Source of the DNA: Flavobacteriaceae bacterium
GTDB taxonomy: Bacteria; Bacteroidota; Bacteroidia; Flavobacteriales; Flavobacteriaceae
NCBI GenBank assembly: GCA_013043685.1
Contig: JABDNT010000037.1
Span: 1-58,462, forward strand
DNA length: 58,462 nt
Direction of reading: 5' to 3'
Below are positions 8,100-15,093 of the stretch, one piece after another. The notes beneath the pieces were generated by a model. It was not told the origin of the DNA and made no database searches. It worked only from the letters and a program-made list of their open reading frames with translations. Position numbers and translations under genes: made by a program. Position 1 is the first letter of the stretch; every line of letters begins with the position of its first letter.

Positions 8100-8930
8100 A
8101 TGTTAGACCAATTAGTAGAATTTGCAAGAGAGAAACCAATTTTAGCGGCTTTTTATGCCTCTTTATTTACCTGGGGCCTTACGGCTGCCGGTGCAGCTCT
8201 AGTATTTTTATTCAAGAAGGCCAGTAGAGCTGTTTTGGATGCCATGCTTGGCTTTACGGGAGGTGTGATGGTAGCGGCCAGCTTCTGGAGTTTGTTGTCT
8301 CCGGCTATTGAGAATAGTGAAGGAGAGGGGTTTATGAAGGTGATACCTGCAGCAACAGGATTTCTATTGGGTGCCCTGGCACTATTTGGGATGGATAAAT
8401 TGCTTCCTCACCTGCATATCAATTTTAAGAAATCTGAAGCCGAAGGTGTGAAAACGAACTGGCATCGAACTACCTTGCTGGTACTTGCAATAACACTGCA
8501 TAACATTCCCGAAGGTTTAGCAGTGGGAGTGCTGTTTGGAGCTGCTGCTACCATGGTGGGCGTGGAACAAACGGAAATGATAATTGCAGCGATTTCACTG
8601 GCCATTGGTATAGGAATACAGAATTTTCCTGAAGGGTTTGCCGTATCCATGCCGTTAAAACGAGAAGGAGTTTCAAGACTTAAAAGTTTCTGGTATGGTC
8701 AGCTTTCGGCGGTAGTTGAACCGATCGCAGCTGTGTTAGGAGCTGTTGCAGTTAGCGTCTTTACTCCTATTTTACCGTATGCGTTGGCCTTTGCGGCAGG
8801 AGCCATGATCTTTGTGGTTGTTGAAGAGGTTATACCGGAGACACAACGGGATAAATACACCGACCTGGCAACTATGGGATTCATTGGAGGATTTATTGTG
8901 ATGATGTCGCTGGATGTTGGCCTCGGCTAA
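8100..8930 (+). CDS. ZIP family metal transporter (GufA/ZupT-like)
   Basis: A 276-residue inner-membrane ZIP transporter with about eight membrane helices. The binuclear metal-site motifs are HNIPEGLAVGVLFG (residues ~133-146) and NFPEGFAVSMPL (~176-187), on helices IV and V. The second has Asn where many ZIPs have His. The family moves Zn, Mn, Fe or Cd into the cytoplasm. It is the third gene after the MntR-like repressor and the outer-membrane protein. Manganese or zinc uptake under repressor control is the simplest reading, but the substrate cannot be settled from sequence. Confidence 0.88.
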   Translation: MLDQLVEFAREKPILAAFYASLFTWGLTAAGAALVFLFKKASRAVLDAMLGFTGGVMVAASFWSLLSPAIENSEGEGFMKVIPAATGFLLGALALFGMDKLLPHLHINFKKSEAEGVKTNWHRTTLLVLAITLHNIPEGLAVGVLFGAAATMVGVEQTEMIIAAISLAIGIGIQNFPEGFAVSMPLKREGVSRLKSFWYGQLSAVVEPIAAVLGAVAVSVFTPILPYALAFAAGAMIFVVVEEVIPETQRDKYTDLATMGFIGGFIVMMSLDVGLG

Positions 8931-8977
8931 AGTGGCATGGTTTTTTCCTATATCTTTAGGAATATAATTTTCAGTAA

Positions 8978-9397
8978 ATGAAATATTTTATAGCTATATG
9001 CTTGTTCACTTTCTTTGGCACTTCTTATGCTCAGGAAGAAAAAGTAGAAACGCCTCAGATAGCCATTCGGATAGACTTAGGCGAAACCATTAATCTGGAA
9101 GGCGCGCAAATTACCTTTGCCGAAGTACTTGAAGATTCGAGATGTCCAACCGATGTGCAATGTGTTTGGGCCGGAAGAGCAAGGGTTTTAATACTGGTTT
9201 CAGAACCTGATAAGCCAGAAGTTTCCAAGGAAGTCATATTTGGCCAGGTAATGCAGAATGAAGTCAAGGATATGTTACTGCTATTAAAAGAGGAGTACGT
9301 TATTAAGGCGATCAATATTGCTCCCTACCCCAAAGAACCCGGAGAGGAACTCGAATATTCAATCCTGATCAGAAAATCTAAAAAGAAAGATCAGTGA
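8978..9397 (+). CDS. Secreted protein with a DSRCPxxVxCVWAG motif, function unknown
   Basis: A 139-residue protein with a signal peptide (YFIAICLFTFFGTSYAQ). The mature part is beta-rich and carries the conserved segment EDSRCPTDVQCVWAGRARV. Its two cysteines probably form a disulphide or a small loop. I have seen this motif in many uncharacterised secreted proteins but know of no function. It lies 47 bp after the ZIP gene on the same strand and may be the last gene of that unit. Its 3' end overlaps the small FeoB-associated gene on the other strand by seven bases. Confidence 0.7.
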   Translation: MKYFIAICLFTFFGTSYAQEEKVETPQIAIRIDLGETINLEGAQITFAEVLEDSRCPTDVQCVWAGRARVLILVSEPDKPEVSKEVIFGQVMQNEVKDMLLLLKEEYVIKAINIAPYPKEPGEELEYSILIRKSKKKDQ

Positions 9398-9549
9398 CAA
9401 CCACAGTCCTTGTTGCCACATTTAATCCGGTCACCGTCTAAGGTGGTAACTGTCTTTTTCCTGGTTTCAAAGACCGGGGTCCATAGAAATTTCTTCAGAA
9501 GAAATCCCACTGCTAACGTGAAAGTGATTATTACCAGAATTGTTTGCAT
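9391..9549 (-). CDS. FeoB-associated Cys-rich membrane protein (52 aa)
   Basis: A very small protein. Read on the minus strand it starts MQTILVIITFTLAVGFLLKK, one membrane helix. A basic stretch follows (ETRKKT), and it ends KCGNKDCGCH with three closely spaced cysteines. This is the pattern of the Cys-rich protein commonly found directly after FeoB. The ATG is nine bases after the feoB stop, so it belongs to the feoAB transcript. The role is unproven; an iron-handling or FeoC-like function is the usual guess. It is too short to appear in many ORF predictions. Confidence 0.85.
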   Translation of the reverse strand: MQTILVIITFTLAVGFLLKKFLWTPVFETRKKTVTTLDGDRIKCGNKDCGCH

Positions 9550-9558
9550 ACTTCAAAG

Positions 9559-11658
9559 TTAACTTAAAAATTGATAAGCGCCCAGGGCGACTACATAAGC
9601 AATGGCACTCATAACGACTAATTGCCATAAAGGCCATTTCCAACTATTGGTTTCCCGCCTCACAACTGCAAGTGTACTCATGCATTGCATGGCGAACGCA
9701 TAAAATAATAATAAAGAGACACCGCTCGCAAAATTAAATCGTGGTGTTCCTAGCACCGGATTTACTTCCGCAGCCATACGATTCTTTATTGTTTCTTCCT
9801 CCTCGCTGCCTACACTATAAATGGTAGCGAGAGTTCCTACAAAGACTTCACGCGCAGCGAATGAACTCACAATTGCGATCCCTATCTTCCAGTCATATCC
9901 CAGCGGCCGAACAGCAGGCTCAATGCCTTTTCCAATGATCCCGATATAGGAATGCTCCAGTTTAAAGGAAGCTATACGTGTTTCCAGCTCTTCTTCCGGA
10001 ATGTTTTCGGAAGAGGTTTCCGCAGTGACAATTTCCTGGGCATTGTTAAAATCACCTGGGCCATAGGATGCCAGCACCCACAGGATAATAGAAATAGCCA
10101 GAATGATCTTTCCGGCACCCAGAACGAAGGATTTTGTTTTTTCAACGACGGTTAAAGCGACGTTTTTTGGTATCGGAACCTTGTAATTTGGCATTTCTAC
10201 AACAAAGAAGGTTTTGGATCGGATCCTGAGGACTTTATTGAGCAACCAGGCAGAAAATATAGCCGATGCAAAACCAAGCAGGTACAGGAACATCAGGGTT
10301 AATCCCTGCAGGCTGAAAATCCCTAAGATCCTTTGTTCCGGTATCACAAGTGCAATAATGATTAAATATACAGGTAGCCTGGCAGAACAGGTGGTAAATG
10401 GGGTCACCAGGATGGTAATGAGGCGTTCCTTCCAGCTTTCAATATTTCTTGTGGCCATAATTGCAGGGATAGCACATGCGGTACCTGAGATTAGTGGAAC
10501 CACACTTTTACCACTCAATCCGAAGCGTCGCATGATACGATCCATTAGGAAAACCACTCGGCTCATATATCCGGATTCCTCCAGGATGGAAACAAAAAGA
10601 AAGAGAAATGCGATCTGCGGAATAAAAATAACGATTCCGCCCAGCCCGGGAACAATACCTTCGGCTATCAAACTGGTGAAATCACCTGGCGGTAGTGTTG
10701 ATTTCAGCCATTCACTTAATGAGGCAAAAGCACCATCGATGAAATCCATGGGGTAGGTACTCCAATCGAAAATAGCCTGAAAGATTAATAGTAATATTCC
10801 GAAAAAGATCACATAACCCCAGATATGATGCGTTAAAACACGGTCTAGTACACTTCGAAAATCTTTAGCATTCGCAGTATCAATTATCATGGATTCCTTG
10901 AGCACATCGTTAATGAACTTGTAGCGAGTGATAGTCTCCCTTTGCTGCATTCGTTTTAGCGTACTCTTTGATTCGGTTTGAAATGTAGCTATACCACTCA
11001 TATCACCCCGCTCCAGTTTTCCGAAGTTTACGTCCTGTGTAATGACCAGCCACAACTTATATAGATCCTGGTTCGGGAATGCTTTTTTGAGTCGGTTAAA
11101 ATACTCCGGCTCGATCCGGGATGCGTTCAGGCAGGGGTTTAATGAAAGCGAACTGTAATTCGCGATAATTTCCTTTAATTCTTCGAATCCTTCGTTCTTT
11201 CGCGAACTAATGAGGGCGATCCTGGTTTCCAGTCGGCTTTCCAGTTTTTTAATGTCCAGGGAAATGGCCTTGCGCTTCATTCGATCTGCCATATTGATCA
11301 ACAGGATTGTGGGTATTCCCAGGTCTTTGATCTGGGTGAAAAGCAGCAGGTTTCTTTTGAGGTTTTCAATTTCAGTGACCACTACTGCTACGTCGGGAAA
11401 GTCTTTATCGTTTTTGTTCAACAATAGTTCGATAACTACATTTTCATCGAGGGAGGAAGCATTCAGGCTGTAAGTACCCGGAAGATCGAGAATATGAGCT
11501 TTTAGGTTTCGGGTAAGTTTACAGACGCCTTCTTTTTTTTCAACAGTGATACCCGGGTAATTGCCAACCTTCTGGTTTAGTCCCGTAAGGCGGTTGAATA
11601 CCGAAGTCTTTCCAGTGTTTGGGTTACCAATAAGAGCTACGTTGATCTGCCGGGCCAT
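9559..11658 (-). CDS. feoB: Ferrous iron transport protein B
   Basis: A 699-residue Fe(II) permease. The N-terminal G domain has G1 GNPNTGKTS (residues 11-19), G3 DLPGTYS (~59) and G4 NMAD (~121). A helical linker and about eight membrane helices follow. The core has the paired Gate motifs, including GTACAIPAIMATR (~397) and FAAREVFVGTLATIYS (~610). Full family length, no break. It lies three bases after feoA and is followed by the Cys-rich small protein, a complete feo operon for iron uptake across the inner membrane. The divergence from the MntR/ZIP unit makes this stretch a metal-uptake neighbourhood. Confidence 0.96.
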   Translation of the reverse strand: MARQINVALIGNPNTGKTSVFNRLTGLNQKVGNYPGITVEKKEGVCKLTRNLKAHILDLPGTYSLNASSLDENVVIELLLNKNDKDFPDVAVVVTEIENLKRNLLLFTQIKDLGIPTILLINMADRMKRKAISLDIKKLESRLETRIALISSRKNEGFEELKEIIANYSSLSLNPCLNASRIEPEYFNRLKKAFPNQDLYKLWLVITQDVNFGKLERGDMSGIATFQTESKSTLKRMQQRETITRYKFINDVLKESMIIDTANAKDFRSVLDRVLTHHIWGYVIFFGILLLIFQAIFDWSTYPMDFIDGAFASLSEWLKSTLPPGDFTSLIAEGIVPGLGGIVIFIPQIAFLFLFVSILEESGYMSRVVFLMDRIMRRFGLSGKSVVPLISGTACAIPAIMATRNIESWKERLITILVTPFTTCSARLPVYLIIIALVIPEQRILGIFSLQGLTLMFLYLLGFASAIFSAWLLNKVLRIRSKTFFVVEMPNYKVPIPKNVALTVVEKTKSFVLGAGKIILAISIILWVLASYGPGDFNNAQEIVTAETSSENIPEEELETRIASFKLEHSYIGIIGKGIEPAVRPLGYDWKIGIAIVSSFAAREVFVGTLATIYSVGSEEEETIKNRMAAEVNPVLGTPRFNFASGVSLLLFYAFAMQCMSTLAVVRRETNSWKWPLWQLVVMSAIAYVVALGAYQFLS

Positions 11659-11661
11659 AGA

Positions 11662-11886
11662 TTATATTAACTCTATTTCTATTTGTTCGGCGGTTTCTTT
11701 TCTAATGGCAAGATGGCTACCATTTATATTCAGATATAAAGGATCACTGAATGGAGCCTGTTGTACTAACTCAACTTCATTACCCGGAAGACAACCCATT
11801 TCAAGAAGTTTTAAAGGGACCGATTCAACCGAAAAATCCTTGATCTTAGCGCGTTCTCCCTTTTGTAAATTGGCAATGGTGAGCAT
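11662..11886 (-). CDS. feoA: Ferrous iron transport protein A
   Basis: A 74-residue SH3-like protein that partners FeoB. The motif LLEMGCLPGNEVELVQQAPF (residues ~28-47) and the ending GSHLAIRKETAEQIEI are typical of FeoA. It is directly upstream of feoB and presumably translated with it. No Fur box is recognisable by eye in its 78-bp leader; two 7-base direct repeats are described separately. Confidence 0.93.
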   Translation of the reverse strand: MLTIANLQKGERAKIKDFSVESVPLKLLEMGCLPGNEVELVQQAPFSDPLYLNINGSHLAIRKETAEQIEIELI

Positions 11887-11912
11887 TAAACTTATTTAGA
11901 TTGATTATAAAC

Positions 11913-11930
11913 AATGCAAATGTAATGCAA
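11913..11930 (-). promoter_or_regulatory. Paired AATGCAA repeats upstream of feoA
   Basis: AATGCAA occurs twice, 11 bases start to start (11913-11919 and 11924-11930), about one helical turn, 27-44 bases before the feoA ATG. On the minus strand a TACATTTG -7-like box lies between and over them. It is a candidate regulator site for feoAB; no protein can be named. Confidence 0.3.
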
Positions 11931-11964
11931 TTTGGTCAGCTATAAAAGTTAATCTTTCTGTGAA

Positions 11965-12627
11965 TTATTCTTCTTTCAGCACCTTGATATCGTCCAGTAA
12001 TTTCTCGATATCTTCCGGATTTGTCCCATCATAAAATCCGCGAATTCGTTTTTTCTTGTCTACAAGAACGAAATTTTCCGTGTGAATAAGATCGTATTCG
12101 CTGTAGGGCACATCTTTAGCCGCCAGGTATGATTTGCGAGCGAGGTCGTAAATTTCTTTTTTATTACCGGTAACCAGGTTCCACTTATTATCGTTCACAC
12201 CCTTTTCCAGGGCGTATTTTTTCAGTTGGGCTACACTGTCTATCTCCGGAGTCACTGAATGAGATAACAGCATCACTTCGTTATCATTTTGAAGTTCTTT
12301 TTGAATGGCTACCATATGATCGGTCATGATAGGACAGATGGTCTGGCAGGTCGTGAAGAAGAAATCGGCTACATAGATCTTATCCTCATAATCCTTTTGG
12401 GTTACTGTCTTGCCATTTTGATTGGTAAGACTGAAGTTGGTGATAGTATGATACTTTTTTACATACTGAACAGTGCTATCCACAAGTTCCGCACTTACCC
12501 TGTTAGGTTGATAAACAGGGAGTACTTCTTTGGGATCAAGAGCCTGGTACATGATCGTAATGATAATAGCTGAAAGTACCAAAAGAACTATTCCGAAGAA
12601 TTTATATTTCGCAAAAAAAGTAAGCAT
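11965..12627 (-). CDS. SCO family protein (copper chaperone for cytochrome oxidase)
   Basis: A 220-residue Sco1/SenC-type protein. An N-terminal membrane anchor (FFGIVLLVLSAIIITIMY) is followed by a thioredoxin fold facing the periplasm. The copper-binding CxxxC is Cys94/Cys98 (FTTCQTICP), and the distal ligand His182 is in DLIHTENF, so all three Cu ligands are present. The family delivers copper to the CuA site of cytochrome c oxidase. No oxidase genes are nearby. It is on its own between feoA and rseP. Confidence 0.92.
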   Translation of the reverse strand: MLTFFAKYKFFGIVLLVLSAIIITIMYQALDPKEVLPVYQPNRVSAELVDSTVQYVKKYHTITNFSLTNQNGKTVTQKDYEDKIYVADFFFTTCQTICPIMTDHMVAIQKELQNDNEVMLLSHSVTPEIDSVAQLKKYALEKGVNDNKWNLVTGNKKEIYDLARKSYLAAKDVPYSEYDLIHTENFVLVDKKKRIRGFYDGTNPEDIEKLLDDIKVLKEE

Positions 12628-12738
12628 GAATATGCAAAATTACGATGGGTTAAAAGATTGACAATGCTGTAACAGTTAAAAAATTTATAAGACTGATGGC
12701 ACAGATTGTATTTATTTTTATAAGAACGGTTAAAAGGT

Positions 12739-12746
12739 TACTTTTG
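12739..12746 (+). promoter_or_regulatory. Candidate -7 box (TACTTTTG) for rseP
   Basis: TACTTTTG matches the TAnnTTTG consensus 20 bases before the rseP ATG. No TTG lies at the expected -33 distance. Confidence 0.35.
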
Positions 12747-12766
12747 TCCCTCAATTTTGATGATTT

Positions 12767-14077
12767 ATGAGTCCATTTGCGGTCAAGGCCATTCAGCTTT
12801 TATTAAGCTTATCTATATTAATCGTTCTTCATGAACTAGGGCACTTTATTCCGGCCAAACTTTTCAAGACACGTGTTGAGAAATTCTTCCTGTTTTTTGA
12901 TGTGAAATTCGCATTGGTAAAAAAGAAGGTCGGTGATACAGTTTACGGGATCGGTTGGTTACCATTGGGGGGATATGTGAAGATCTCCGGGATGATCGAT
13001 GAGAGTATGGACAAAGAACAAATGGCACAGCCTCCCCAACCCTGGGAGTTCCGTTCCAAGCCTGCGTGGCAGCGGTTAATAATCATGCTAGGTGGTGTAA
13101 CTGTAAATATTATCGTTGGCTTTGTGATCTATATGGGGATTTTGTATTTCTATGGCAGGAATGTGACTACCAATGAAGAATTGCCTAATGGATTTGCTGT
13201 GGTGGATGAGTTCAAGGCTTTTGGATTTCAGGACGGGGATAAGATCCTGAAAGTGAATAATGAAGAGTTCCCCTATGTGACGAACATCAACAGAGAATTG
13301 TTCCTCAGGGACGTGAATAATATCACCGTAGTCCATCCTGGTGGAGCTGAAGAGACCATTAACCTGCCGGAGGACGTAGGTTCGTATATGTTCGATAACG
13401 ATATCCTCTTACCTTTTAAAGAAAGGGAAGAACCTGTTTTGGATACTGTGGTTGCAGGTTTTCCGGCCCTGGCAGCAGGCTTTAAAAAAGGTGATAGAAT
13501 GCTATCGGTAAACGGAGAGAAAATAGATTATTGGTATGAGTTTCAGGAGAAATTAAGAGATAGAAAAAGTGAAGAAAATGTCATTGAAATAGACAGATCA
13601 GGAGTGGTACAGTCTATTAATGTTACCACCAACGAAAACGGGCAGATAGGTGTTGATAATGTTTCCAACACCAGAAAGTTAGAATTCAGCCTTGGAGAAA
13701 GTATTACCGGTGGAGTTAGTTTTGGCTATAATATTCTGAAGGATTATGTAAAGCAGTTCAAGTATGTTTTTACATCGAAAGGAGCAACTCAAATTGGCGG
13801 TTTTGGTGCTATAGGAAACCTATTTCCATCGCAATGGAGCTGGGTAGCCTTTTGGCAGACCACAGCACTTATTTCTATAATACTGGCCTTTATGAACGTA
13901 CTACCCATACCTGCGTTGGATGGGGGACATGTCGCATTTTTACTGTATGAAATGGTTACCGGACGAAAGCCCGGCGACAAATTCCTGGAGTATGCACAAA
14001 TGGTAGGTTTCTTCTTGTTGATAGCATTGGTATTGTTTGCGAATGGGAATGATATATACCGCTGGTTATTTAAGTAA
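12767..14077 (+). CDS. rseP: RIP metalloprotease RseP (site-2 protease)
   Basis: A 436-residue intramembrane zinc protease. HELGHF at residues 22-27 in the first helix gives two zinc ligands and the catalytic Glu. NVLPIPALDGGH near residue 385 gives the third ligand (LDG motif). Between them are two PDZ-type domains (around FKAFGFQDGDKILKVNNEEF and FPALAAGFKKGDRMLSVNGE). It cleaves anti-sigma factors or signal-peptide remnants inside the membrane. Length and architecture are normal. It is monocistronic here, followed directly by a tRNA gene. Confidence 0.95.
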   Translation: MSPFAVKAIQLLLSLSILIVLHELGHFIPAKLFKTRVEKFFLFFDVKFALVKKKVGDTVYGIGWLPLGGYVKISGMIDESMDKEQMAQPPQPWEFRSKPAWQRLIIMLGGVTVNIIVGFVIYMGILYFYGRNVTTNEELPNGFAVVDEFKAFGFQDGDKILKVNNEEFPYVTNINRELFLRDVNNITVVHPGGAEETINLPEDVGSYMFDNDILLPFKEREEPVLDTVVAGFPALAAGFKKGDRMLSVNGEKIDYWYEFQEKLRDRKSEENVIEIDRSGVVQSINVTTNENGQIGVDNVSNTRKLEFSLGESITGGVSFGYNILKDYVKQFKYVFTSKGATQIGGFGAIGNLFPSQWSWVAFWQTTALISIILAFMNVLPIPALDGGHVAFLLYEMVTGRKPGDKFLEYAQMVGFFLLIALVLFANGNDIYRWLFK

Positions 14078-14093
14078 AAAAGTAATGTTTCTT

Positions 14094-14124
14094 TTTTGCG
14101 GCAGTTAAAAAAAAATTATATTTG
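14094..14124 (+). promoter_or_regulatory. Promoter for tRNA-Asn (TTTTG-N18-TATATTTG)
   Basis: TTTTG (14094-14098) and TATATTTG (14117-14124), separated by 18 bases, match the Bacteroidota -33/-7 promoter well. The tRNA begins 23 bases after the -7 box. Confidence 0.65.
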
Positions 14125-14147
14125 CGTCCGCTTAAAGCGTTAAGCAT

Positions 14148-14221
14148 TCCTCCATAGCTCAGTTGGTTAGAGCACCTGACTGTTAATCAGGGTGTCGCTG
14201 GTTCGAGTCCAGCTGGAGGAG
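14148..14221 (+). tRNA. tRNA-Asn (GTT)
   Basis: A full cloverleaf can be drawn. The acceptor stem is TCCTCCA with TGGAGGA, plus discriminator G. The D arm contains AGCTCAGTTGGTTAGAGC. The anticodon stem CCTGA/TCAGG encloses the loop CTGTTAA (anticodon GTT, Asn). The T arm has GGTTCGAGTCC. CCA is not encoded. A terminator hairpin follows within 10 bases. Confidence 0.96.
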
Positions 14222-14230
14222 CTTAATCAG

Positions 14231-14256
14231 AATCCGGTCTTTTGACCGGATTTTTT
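14231..14256 (+). terminator. Intrinsic terminator after tRNA-Asn
   Basis: A perfect 9-bp stem, AATCCGGTC/GACCGGATT, with a TTTT loop, followed by TTTT. Confidence 0.88.
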
Positions 14257-14280
14257 AGTTTGTGGAAAGCTGATCTCTCA

Positions 14281-14350
14281 CCGCGACACGCCAGCGCGGT
14301 AGTCTGGCCCCTCGGGCAACATGTCCACTGGACATTTTGTGATCCCTCGG
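14281..14350. repeat. GC-rich hairpin region downstream of tRNA-Asn
   Basis: The 144 bases between the tRNA terminator and the T9SS gene hold several small structures. CCGCG...CGCGG (14281-14285 with 14294-14298) is an inverted pair. CAACATGTCC/GGACATTTTG (14317-14339) is a hairpin with one mismatch and a 3-base loop. CCCTCGG is directly repeated on either side of it (14309, 14344). It is clearly more GC-rich than nearby intergenic DNA. No coding sense is seen. Confidence 0.45.
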
Positions 14351-14400
14351 TTTGGATTTAAGTTTAAAATATCCGAATTTACAATAAGAAAACACAAACT

Positions 14401-15093
14401 ATGAAAAATGTAATCCTGATAGTATTATTGGCAATAGGTGCTTCTGGGTTTGCCCAGGATCCGGAGATGATAGGCACCTGGTATTTGAGAGCATTCACCG
14501 CAGATCTATCAGATCCTGTATTCATTACCAATAATGATGCGCCCCAAAATCCAACATTAATTGTTTATTCGGACTATTCGTTTGAAGGCATTGGAGCCTG
14601 CAATACATTTACAGGCCAGTTTCAATACGATCCGGTTGAAGAAGTTTACTTCCATACCTCGTTCATTCCTACAACCGATGATTGCGGAGACCCCGGATAC
14701 AACACTTTTGAAGACGGATACTTCGCACATTTTGATGATACCCTGGGGCTTTTCTTACGATATGTGCCTATTGGTTCGGGACTATTATTATTGGAGATCG
14801 AATCACCGGGATTCGGGATGGAATTTCAAGACACTGTTTTCCTGGGGGTAGATGAAAACCCTATCAGTTTAATAAATATCTACCCGACTATTACTTCAGA
14901 GTATGTGAACGTGTCAAAACCAACATCAATTGCGATAGAAAAGGCAATTGTTTATAATTCGCTAGGACAACCGGTATTGTCAGTTTCAGAAAATATTGAA
15001 AGAATTGATGTTTCTTCTTTGTCGAAGGGTATGTATTTTCTTCAAATTGATTCAGAAGAAGGAAGTATGACTAAGAAGTTTATTAAAGGATAG
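14401..15093 (+). CDS. T9SS type A sorting-domain protein, secreted
   Basis: A 230-residue protein with a signal peptide (NVILIVLLAIGASGFAQ). A lipocalin/META-like beta region follows (GTWYLRAF... FEGIGACNTFTGQF) with four cysteines. It ends in a clear type IX secretion C-terminal domain of about 75 residues (INIYPTITSEYVNVSKP... SLGQPVLSV... LSKGMYFLQI... KKFIKG). It would be exported to the periplasm, passed through T9SS and attached to the cell surface or released. This is the clearest lineage marker in the window. The cargo function is unknown. Its 3' end overlaps the tryptophanase 3' end by 11 bases. Confidence 0.87.
   Translation: MKNVILIVLLAIGASGFAQDPEMIGTWYLRAFTADLSDPVFITNNDAPQNPTLIVYSDYSFEGIGACNTFTGQFQYDPVEEVYFHTSFIPTTDDCGDPGYNTFEDGYFAHFDDTLGLFLRYVPIGSGLLLLEIESPGFGMEFQDTVFLGVDENPISLINIYPTITSEYVNVSKPTSIAIEKAIVYNSLGQPVLSVSENIERIDVSSLSKGMYFLQIDSEEGSMTKKFIKG

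Noticed and set aside
10214-10756. A 180-codon plus-strand frame inside feoB
   Set aside because: It is antisense to conserved FeoB membrane helices and its translation is low-complexity and unlike any family.
11887-11964. A Fur box in the feoA leader
   Set aside because: No sequence close to the 19-bp Fur consensus was found by eye; only the AATGCAA direct repeats are reported.
14257-14400. A small RNA gene after tRNA-Asn
   Set aside because: Hairpins exist, but no promoter box or terminator of its own could be found, so only a repeat region is listed.
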